Assembly (NCBI GenBank): GCA_028691095.1
Contig: JAQUZZ010000021.1
Span: 1 to 11,020, forward strand
DNA length: 11,020 nucleotides
Source: Alistipes sp.
Lineage (GTDB): Bacteria; Bacteroidota; Bacteroidia; Bacteroidales; Rikenellaceae
Direction of reading: 5' to 3'
Shown: positions 6,438-11,020 of the stretch, piece after piece
Layout of the letters: every line of letters begins with the position of its first letter
Numbering within the stretch: the first letter of the stretch is position 1
Position numbers and translations under genes: made by a program
The notes under the pieces: generated by a model
Databases searched by the model: none
What the model was told of the DNA's origin: nothing
The model's input: only the letters and a program-made list of their open reading frames with translations

Positions 6438-7265
6438 ATGTGTGAGAGATTGAGAAAAACGGTCGAACAAGCGTGGGACAACCGAGCGTTGTTGAGAGAG
6501 CCGGAAGTGAAAGAGGCCATTCGTGAGGTGGTGGATTTGTTGGATCGAGGCGTGTTGCGGACTGCCGAGCCTCAAACTGATGGTTCCGGAACGTGGCAGG
6601 TGAATGAGTGGGTGAAAAAGGCAGTGATTCTCTATTTCCCCATTCAGCAAATTGAGGTGACGGAGGTGGGCCCTTTGGAGTTTCATGATAAGTTGAAACT
6701 CAAAACCGGGTATGATAAACTGGGTGTTCGCGTGGTGCCTCAGGCTTCGGCACGTTATGGAGCCTTCTTGGCTCCGGGGGTTATCATGATGCCCTCCTAT
6801 GTCAATATCGGAGCCTATGTCGATGAAGGAACGATGGTCGATACGTGGGCTACGGTTGGTTCGTGTGCTCAGATCGGAAAGCATGTTCACCTGAGTGGCG
6901 GTGTGGGTATTGGAGGTGTGTTGGAGCCGGTGCAGGCTGCGCCCGTGATTATTGAGGATGGCTGTTTTATCGGAAGCCGATGTATCGTCGTTGAGGGAGC
7001 GCATGTGTGTCGTGAGGCGGTGCTGGGCGCAAACACGGTGATTACGGGTTCGACGAAGATTATTGATGTGACGGGCTCTGAACCCCAATTTTATAAGGGA
7101 TATATTCCGGAACGCTCGGTGGTGATTCCGGGTGCTTATACGAAACAATTCCCTGCCGGAGCCTATCAGATTCCCTGTGCCTTGATTATCGGACAACGTA
7201 AAGCGTCGACCAATCAAAAGACTTCACTCAATGAAGCCTTGCGTGAATTTAGTGTGCCGGTGTAG
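6438..7265 (+). CDS. dapD: 2,3,4,5-tetrahydropyridine-2,6-dicarboxylate N-succinyltransferase
   Basis: DapD transfers succinyl from succinyl-CoA to tetrahydrodipicolinate in the succinylase branch of diaminopimelate and lysine synthesis, supplying lysine and the meso-DAP of the cell wall. The 275-residue product matches the usual 274-280. It has a helical N-terminal domain (1-100), then a left-handed beta helix of hexapeptide repeats (about 105-240). Highly conserved blocks include PSYVNIGAYVDEGTMVDTWA (119-138), TVGSCAQIGKHVHLSGGVGI (139-158) and VIIEDGCFIGSRCIVVEGAH (170-189). The enzyme acts as a cytosolic trimer. The ATG at 6438 gives the family's normal N-terminus; an in-frame TTG at 6417 would add seven residues and lies in the repeat tail. 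No other lysine gene is adjacent. The leader carries a hairpin repeat, but no lysine riboswitch was recognised. Confidence 0.96.
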   Translation: MCERLRKTVEQAWDNRALLREPEVKEAIREVVDLLDRGVLRTAEPQTDGSGTWQVNEWVKKAVILYFPIQQIEVTEVGPLEFHDKLKLKTGYDKLGVRVVPQASARYGAFLAPGVIMMPSYVNIGAYVDEGTMVDTWATVGSCAQIGKHVHLSGGVGIGGVLEPVQAAPVIIEDGCFIGSRCIVVEGAHVCREAVLGANTVITGSTKIIDVTGSEPQFYKGYIPERSVVIPGAYTKQFPAGAYQIPCALIIGQRKASTNQKTSLNEALREFSVPV

Positions 7266-7307
7266 CAGGAGGCGTTCGACTTTGCTACGCCTTAGGTCGA
7301 AATAAGG

Positions 7308-7380
7308 AGTCCCGAAGAATCACGGCACCCTTTCGTCACGGTATGTGATGGATATACTGAGGAGTTTATTGCCAATAAGT
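7308..7380 (+). repeat. Hairpin repeat family, copy C (first of a tandem pair before birA)
   Basis: This 73-bp unit starts AGTCCCGAAGAATCACGG and ends ATTGCCAATAAGT. It differs from the next unit at about 13 positions. The central stem GTATGT (7341-7346) with ATATAC (7352-7357) keeps pairing through a G-T wobble. It begins 42 nt after the dapD stop codon. Confidence 0.85.
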
Positions 7381-7453
7381 AGTCCCAAAGAATTACGACA
7401 CCCTTTCGTCACGGTATATGTTTGATATACAGAAGGGTTAATTGCAAGTAAAT
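7381..7453 (+). repeat. Hairpin repeat family, copy D (second of the tandem pair)
   Basis: This 73-bp unit begins AGTCCCAAAGAATTACG, directly after copy C. Its stem is perfect: GTATAT (7414-7419) and ATATAC (7425-7430) with a 5-nt loop. The tail TTGCAAGTAAATAGCG reaches the birA start codon at 7459, so the repeat forms the immediate leader of birA. Confidence 0.85.
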
Positions 7454-7458
7454 AGCGT

Positions 7459-8235
7459 ATGGATGTAAATTTTAGTCAAGCCTTGGCGCGATTTGCGGAA
7501 GAAGTGGGATGTCGGATTGCTTGTTTTGATACGTTGGATTCGACCAATGACACCGCCCGCGAAATCTTCTATGAAGCTGGAGATGTGATTCTTGCAGAGC
7601 ATCAAAATCAAGGGAGAGGCCAGCGAGGCAACCATTGGGAGAGTCGATCTGGTGAGAACCTCACCTTCTCGGTGGTGTTGTGCCCGAGTTTTCTGCGAGC
7701 CGAGCATCAGTTTTCGCTCTCCAAAGCGGTGGCATTGAGTCTTACCGATGCCATCGAAAGCTATGGATTGTCCACCAAGATCAAATGGCCGAACGATATT
7801 TATCTGGAAGATAAGAAGGTCGCGGGGATCCTGATCGAGAATGATTTGACCGGAAGCTATATCGCACGATCGATCATCGGGATTGGACTCAATGTCAATC
7901 AATGCGAATTCGATGCCTCGTTGCCCAATCCGAGTTCGCTGAGTGAGGCACTCCATGGATCGGTGGATCGAGTGGATCTCTTTAAACGTTTTTATTGGGC
8001 GTTGAGTCGTCGCTACGGGATGTTGCAGCAGGACGATTTCGAGACCTTGGATCGTGATTATTTGGCACATTTGTATCGTCTGAATCAAGAGTATTCGTTC
8101 AAAGATGGAGCTTCCGGTGCGCTCTTTCTGGGAAAAATCAGTGGTGTTCGTCCCTCTGGAGCCCTTTGCGTGAAGCATAAAAATGGAGGGGAGCGAGAGT
8201 ATCTGTTCAAGGAGATTGAATATGTTATAGAGTAG
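7459..8235 (+). CDS. birA: Biotin--[acetyl-CoA-carboxylase] ligase, without DNA-binding domain
   Basis: The enzyme activates biotin to biotinyl-AMP and attaches it to the lysine of biotin carboxyl carrier domains, such as those of acetyl-CoA carboxylase or carboxylating decarboxylases. The 258-residue product is a class I ligase starting directly with the catalytic domain: FDTLDSTNDTARE (23-35), the biotinyl-AMP loop GRGQRGNHW (52-60), KWPNDIYLEDKKVAGILIE (109-127, with the catalytic lysine) and GIGLNVN (141-147). The C-terminal SH3-like domain follows (about 210-258). The N-terminal winged helix of class II BirA repressors is absent, so it should not regulate transcription itself. The start codon sits 5 nt behind repeat copy D. 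A sigma factor gene follows 63 nt downstream. Confidence 0.95.
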   Translation: MDVNFSQALARFAEEVGCRIACFDTLDSTNDTAREIFYEAGDVILAEHQNQGRGQRGNHWESRSGENLTFSVVLCPSFLRAEHQFSLSKAVALSLTDAIESYGLSTKIKWPNDIYLEDKKVAGILIENDLTGSYIARSIIGIGLNVNQCEFDASLPNPSSLSEALHGSVDRVDLFKRFYWALSRRYGMLQQDDFETLDRDYLAHLYRLNQEYSFKDGASGALFLGKISGVRPSGALCVKHKNGGEREYLFKEIEYVIE

Positions 8236-8298
8236 AAAATAGCTTGTGTAAGTAACTTTTTTATTGTTGATACGTTATAAGAACAAATATCGGAGCTG

Positions 8299-8790
8299 AT
8301 GACAGTTGCAGATTACGACAGATGTGTCCGTCAGTACTCTGATAATCTGTATCGCTTTGCGCTGAAGTCTCTACAACAGGAGGAGCCGGCCAAGGATATC
8401 GTACAGGAGAGTTTCTTGAGACTCTGGGAGAACCGAGAGGTGGTCATCGAGGGGAAGGAGAAATCCTACTTGTTTACGATCGCTTATCGACTCATCGTCG
8501 ACTATGTACGGTTGGAGCGGCGATATGGAGGGAATGAGACCTTGCTGAACAGTCGTTGTGCTTCCGCAGGGTCAGAGTATAACAATTTGCGCGAAACGAT
8601 TGATCGTTATCTCGAAGAGTTGCCGGCACAACAGAAATCGTTGATTTTGCTGCGGGATTATGAGGGTTATAGCTATCAAGAGATTGCAGAGTTGACGCAT
8701 TTGAGCGAATCCCAAGTGAAAGTTTACATTTTTCGCGCACGGGTGGCTTTGAAAAAAAGAATTGGTGATTTAAGTAATATATTGGGATGA
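8299..8790 (+). CDS. ECF sigma factor, first gene of a sigma/anti-sigma/OMP cassette
   Basis: The 163-residue product is a compact group 4 sigma factor. Region 2 includes YSDNLYRFALKSL (13-25), AKDIVQESFLRLWENRE (31-47) and KSYLFTIAYRLIVDYVRLER (55-74). Region 4 includes LEELPAQQKSLILLRDYEGY (105-124) and the helix-turn-helix SYQEIAELTHLSESQVKVYIFRAR (125-148). A GGAG (8292-8295) lies just before the ATG. Its stop codon overlaps the next start as ATGA (8787-8790), giving translational coupling. It resembles the Bacteroidetes ECF group that includes P. gingivalis SigP, which controls type IX secretion genes with PorXY. I cannot establish orthology from one sequence. Confidence 0.93.
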   Translation: MTVADYDRCVRQYSDNLYRFALKSLQQEEPAKDIVQESFLRLWENREVVIEGKEKSYLFTIAYRLIVDYVRLERRYGGNETLLNSRCASAGSEYNNLRETIDRYLEELPAQQKSLILLRDYEGYSYQEIAELTHLSESQVKVYIFRARVALKKRIGDLSNILG

Positions 8791-9632
8791 GCATTACGGA
8801 ACATAACTACGAATCGTGGGCCCTTGACTATGTCGAGGGTGCATTGTGCGATGCCGATCGCGCAATGTTCGAGGTGTTTCTGAGATCTCATGCCCAGATT
8901 GCCGCGGAGGTGAATGCCCTGCGTTCGGATTTTCCGGTACTGCCTGTCGAACACTGTGCGTATCCCGATCGGAAGCGTTTGTTGCGTGGGGGACGTCTGG
9001 AGCCCTTGATGCGTATCGGATCTTTTGTTGGAGGTGCTGTCGCGGCATCGTTGGTCGTGGGACTCTTTATGCTGATTGAACGTCATCGCGTGAACAAGCA
9101 ACAACAGTTTGCCGCTCAGGTTCAGTCGGTAGTGGAACCCCATCTGCTGGAGGACTCGGTGGCTACGGCCGCGGTGGGGGAAACGGGTGTCGATGAGACG
9201 TTGAACCAAGCTGTGGTATCGACGCGGAGTCTCCAATCGGTTCGGCCGCAAAGCTATAAAGTCGCAGCGTCGTCTCAAAATGGAGTAGAAGAGAGATCCA
9301 CGTCGATCTCTACCCTCCAAACCTTGGAGGAGGAGCCGCTGAGCGGAGTTCTGAATCGGAGTTATGCCATTGCTGCCGTTCCTTCACAAAAGAAGGCTCG
9401 CCCCATAACGCTTACCCCAACGGCCGTGTGCGAAGTGTCATACGAACGCTATACCGAAGAAGAGGTTTCGGAAGAGACCAAGAATGGTCGTGCGTTGTCT
9501 CAAACCTTGGCTACGTTTATTGCTCCATTAGATCGCATTATTCCCATTAAGACCTATCGAACGGAGAACGAGAGTGGCATCGAGATTGCCTCTATTCTGC
9601 GTATAGGAAATAAAATAGAGAAGGGACAGTAA
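8787..9632 (+). CDS. Single-pass membrane protein, probable anti-sigma factor
   Basis: The 281-residue product begins with a cytosolic helical domain whose stretch WALDYVEGALCDADRAMF (11-28) resembles the N-termini of Bacteroidetes proteins encoded behind ECF sigma genes. A single hydrophobic segment follows (about 78-97, rich in G, A, V and L), flanked by arginines on both sides, so the N-terminus should face the cytoplasm. The rest (98-281) is a periplasmic region of low complexity, rich in S, T, E and V, with no known domain. The zinc-binding HxxxCxxC motif of classical ZAS anti-sigma factors is absent. The start overlaps the sigma stop codon (ATGA) and the stop lies 1 nt before the outer-membrane gene. 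The anti-sigma role is inferred from topology, coupling and position. Confidence 0.75.
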   Translation: MSITEHNYESWALDYVEGALCDADRAMFEVFLRSHAQIAAEVNALRSDFPVLPVEHCAYPDRKRLLRGGRLEPLMRIGSFVGGAVAASLVVGLFMLIERHRVNKQQQFAAQVQSVVEPHLLEDSVATAAVGETGVDETLNQAVVSTRSLQSVRPQSYKVAASSQNGVEERSTSISTLQTLEEEPLSGVLNRSYAIAAVPSQKKARPITLTPTAVCEVSYERYTEEEVSEETKNGRALSQTLATFIAPLDRIIPIKTYRTENESGIEIASILRIGNKIEKGQ

Positions 9633-9633
9633 A

Positions 9634-10509
9634 ATGAGAGGCGTAAAGAAAGGGATGCTTGGAGTCTTGTGCTTGTGCGTGGGGGCTTATACGGCCGTGG
9701 CGCAAACCGCGGATTCTGTGCAGCAGAAGCGTGAAGTTTTTACCATAGGAGGATCTTCTCATCGAAGCGAGGCGCAAGCAACCCAAGAAGAATCGCCCGC
9801 TTCGACGCAGCAAAAGAGTCATTTGGTGGTGGGGGTAAATACGTTCTCCAAGAAAGCCAATCCCGATCGACACAACCGTTGGTTGTGGAACGATGGGCAT
9901 TGGGCGGGTATCGGGATTCATTATAGCGGGTTGATTACCAATCTCACCAACTTCAATCTGCCTGACGATGCCAAGTATATGAGCCAAAGTGCCAAATCCA
10001 TTGGTGTGACCCTGAATCCGATCGACTACACCTTGCTGAAGAGTCGGCACGTGGGGCTGATGACCGGATTGGGCATTGAGTTCAATAATTTCCGTTTCGA
10101 GAATGATATTACGCTCAAACAAGAGAAGGGTGTGACCCTTCCCGATTATCAATACATCGAGCGTGGCATCCGACTGGAGAAGTCGAAACTCTATACCTGC
10201 TATCTGAATGTCCCTTTGTTGATTGAGTTTACCATGGGGCCGCGCAACAGCTTTTTCATCAATCTGGGTGTGATCGGAGGATGGCATCTTGGAACGCATA
10301 CGAAGATCAAGGCCGCGGATCCGCAGCTCAACGGAACGTTCAAAGATCACGGAAACTTCAATTTGCGGAATTTCCATTACGGCTATGTATTGGGTTTTGG
10401 ATACGGTCACTTTGGCATCTCGGCGACCTATTATCGTTCGACCTTGTTCAAGGACGATCGGGGCCCAAGAGTTCAACAGATGAATGTAGGAATCTCTTTA
10501 TTACTATAA
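9634..10509 (+). CDS. Outer-membrane beta-barrel protein (PorT-like domain family)
   Basis: The 291-residue product has a signal peptide MRGVKKGMLGVLCLCVGAYT plus AVA, with likely cleavage after A23 (AVA|QT). A polar linker (24-63) leads to alternating amphipathic strands: HLVVGVNTFS (63-72), WAGIGIHYSGLI (90-101), HVGLMTGLGIEFNNF (139-153), LYTCYLNVPLLIEFTMG (186-202), FFINLGVIGGWHLG (207-220), YGYVLGFGYGHFGISATYY (249-267) and a final strand MNVGISLLL. This fits an 8-10 strand barrel of the 'outer membrane protein beta-barrel' family common in Bacteroidetes. The cysteines in the signal region do not form a lipobox. It is encoded 1 nt behind the putative anti-sigma gene and closed by a terminator, so it is probably a target or partner of the sigma system. 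The substrate or exact role is unknown. Confidence 0.85.
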   Translation: MRGVKKGMLGVLCLCVGAYTAVAQTADSVQQKREVFTIGGSSHRSEAQATQEESPASTQQKSHLVVGVNTFSKKANPDRHNRWLWNDGHWAGIGIHYSGLITNLTNFNLPDDAKYMSQSAKSIGVTLNPIDYTLLKSRHVGLMTGLGIEFNNFRFENDITLKQEKGVTLPDYQYIERGIRLEKSKLYTCYLNVPLLIEFTMGPRNSFFINLGVIGGWHLGTHTKIKAADPQLNGTFKDHGNFNLRNFHYGYVLGFGYGHFGISATYYRSTLFKDDRGPRVQQMNVGISLLL

Positions 10510-10531
10510 ACGGTTCAACATTTGAGGCGTG

Positions 10532-10564
10532 TAGCCCCTTTGGAGTCACTCTCCGAAGGGGCTA
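10532..10564 (+). terminator. Rho-independent terminator after the sigma/OMP cassette
   Basis: TAGCCCCTTTGGAG (10532-10545) pairs with CTCCGAAGGGGCTA (10551-10564) at 13 of 14 positions, with one wobble pair and a 5-nt loop. TTTCGTTTT follows. It lies 22 nt after the stop codon. Confidence 0.9.
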
Positions 10565-10760
10565 TTTCGTTTTCTGCGTGGAGGAGGAGGGGCGGACTGA
10601 GCCCGGATTGCCGATAAGTTGTCAATAACTAATCGAGGGATTGGATGGTTTTCCGCTTAACAATCTCTTCCTTTGTCTTTGTTCGCTTGGTTCAATCGGG
10701 GCGAGTCCTCCTGCATAGCACGTGGTGCTGAAAAACAGAAAATGAAGCACAGCGGGCGAT
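10565..10760. other. Non-coding spacer before the right-hand repeats
   Basis: No gene is supported. It contains a perfect hairpin AGCAC-GTG-GTGCT (10717-10729), the same arms as the tail hairpins of repeat copies A and B, then AAGCACAGCGGGCG (10746-10759), which is the complement of an altered A/B-type tail and leads into copy F. The stretch GGATTGCCGATAAGT (10605-10619) resembles a repeat tail but has no repeat body next to it. Confidence 0.5.
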
Positions 10761-10832
10761 TTATTAGCAACCAACGCATCGGTATATCCATCATAGACCG
10801 TGACCGAAGGGTTTAATAAATCTTGGGGTTAC
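10761..10832 (-). repeat. Hairpin repeat family, copy F (first of the right-hand tandem pair)
   Basis: The + strand begins TTATTAGCAACCAACGCATC and ends GGGGTTAC, a 72-bp unit. The stem CGGTATAT (10780-10787) with ATAGACCG (10793-10800) pairs at 7 of 8 positions. The tail-side extension AAGCACAGCGGGCG lies at 10746-10759. It is in the opposite orientation to copies A-D. Confidence 0.85.
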
Positions 10833-10900
10833 TTATTAGCAACCAACGCATCGGTATATCTATACCGTGAACAAAGGGTTTGATAAATTTTGAGGATTAC
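10833..10900 (-). repeat. Hairpin repeat family, copy E (second of the right-hand tandem pair)
   Basis: This unit shares its first 20-plus bases with copy F exactly but is 4 nt shorter, losing bases within the hairpin loop. What remains is a perfect palindrome CGGTATATCTATACCG (10852-10867). The unit ends at GGATTAC, and the IS terminal repeat starts 4 nt later, so the IS inserted at or beside the repeat edge. Confidence 0.85.
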
Positions 10901-10903
10901 TTA

Positions 10904-11020
10904 GAGTCTGTTTAAAAATATTTGGTTTACAATACTGATCATCAGTTGTTTAATTGGATTTAATTTTGTATCTTTATGTTTACCAATACATTAAGATATT
11001 GAAAAACTTTCCGACCAACC
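10904..11020 (+). mobile_element. Left end of an insertion sequence (continues beyond the window)
   Basis: GAGTCTGTTTAAAAATAT (10904-10921) matches the inverted terminal repeat at 62-79 over 18 nt and is preceded by TTA. Inside, TAATTTTG (10961-10968) fits the Bacteroidetes -7 box, and an ATG follows at 10976, as expected just upstream of a transposase gene. The ATG frame meets TGA after eight codons. Another frame (VYQYIKILKNFPTN) stays open to the window edge. The transposase start is therefore unresolved, or this copy is damaged. Confidence 0.6.

Noticed and set aside
7270..7292. Terminator after dapD (AGGCGT/ACGCCT)
   Set aside because: The stem is only 6 bp with an 11-nt loop, no T run follows, and competing pairings exist in the same stretch.
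7308..7453. CRISPR array
   Set aside because: There are only two adjoining diverged units with no unique spacers between them and no cas genes nearby.
7438..8178. 246-codon open frame opposite birA
   Set aside because: birA carries all catalytic motifs in the plus frame, and the antisense frame is a by-product.
9592..10476. 294-codon open frame opposite the outer-membrane gene
   Set aside because: The plus-strand frame has a signal peptide, barrel strands, operon spacing and a terminator. The minus frame has none of these and no recognisable motif.
10605..10619. Eighth repeat copy (GGATTGCCGATAAGT)
   Set aside because: It resembles only the tail of copy B and has no hairpin body beside it; 15 nt is too little to call.
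62..10921. Composite transposon carrying the whole segment
   Set aside because: The contents are chromosomal housekeeping genes, and only fragments of the IS ends are visible, so independent insertions are more likely.

Overview
The window looks like a chromosomal segment of a Bacteroidales bacterium. The evidence is the close Bacteroidetes character of the S-adenosylhomocysteine hydrolase, the MerR protein and the beta-barrel outer-membrane protein, and several -7 boxes of the Bacteroidetes form TAnnTTTG. There are two ECF-type sigma factor genes, and most genes lack Shine-Dalgarno sequences. A Porphyromonas/Tannerella-like genus is plausible, but the sequence does not settle it. Content is mostly housekeeping, with accessory signals in the intergenic spaces.

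Layout. (1) 1-87 is the 3' end of a transposase-like reading frame running into an IS terminal repeat (62-79). (2) 88-432 is non-coding, with a strong palindrome (291-329) and one copy of a hairpin repeat (364-418). (3) 433-2273, minus strand: a two-gene unit, a stand-alone riboflavin kinase followed 5 nt later by ahcY. (4) 2528-4844, plus strand: a MerR regulator, a Nif3-family protein and a coiled-coil/zinc-ribbon protein, ended by a clear terminator. (5) 5152-5951: a sigma-70 family factor with a very acidic 48-residue protein behind it, then another strong terminator. (6) 6438-8235: dapD (lysine/diaminopimelate synthesis) and a minimal birA (biotin ligase), each with hairpin repeats in front. 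(7) 8299-10509: a tight cassette of ECF sigma factor, single-pass membrane protein (probable anti-sigma, 4-nt overlap) and outer-membrane beta-barrel protein, then a terminator. (8) 10510-11020 is non-coding, with two more repeat copies and, from 10904, the left end of a second IS with the same 18-nt terminal repeat.

The most interesting structure is a family of about 70-bp repeats: seven recognisable copies, all intergenic, two of the sites as tandem pairs with a 72-73 bp period. Most copies share a central GTATAT/ATATAC hairpin, a conserved TTGCnAATAA tail and, in the longer copies, a second AGCACnnnGTGCT hairpin. Four copies lie directly upstream of nif3, dapD and birA, and the last of them runs to within 5 nt of the birA start codon. 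The stem persists through wobble changes and loop-length changes, which suggests selection on the folded form or a hairpin-based mobile repeat. No CRISPR array, tRNA or rRNA was seen.
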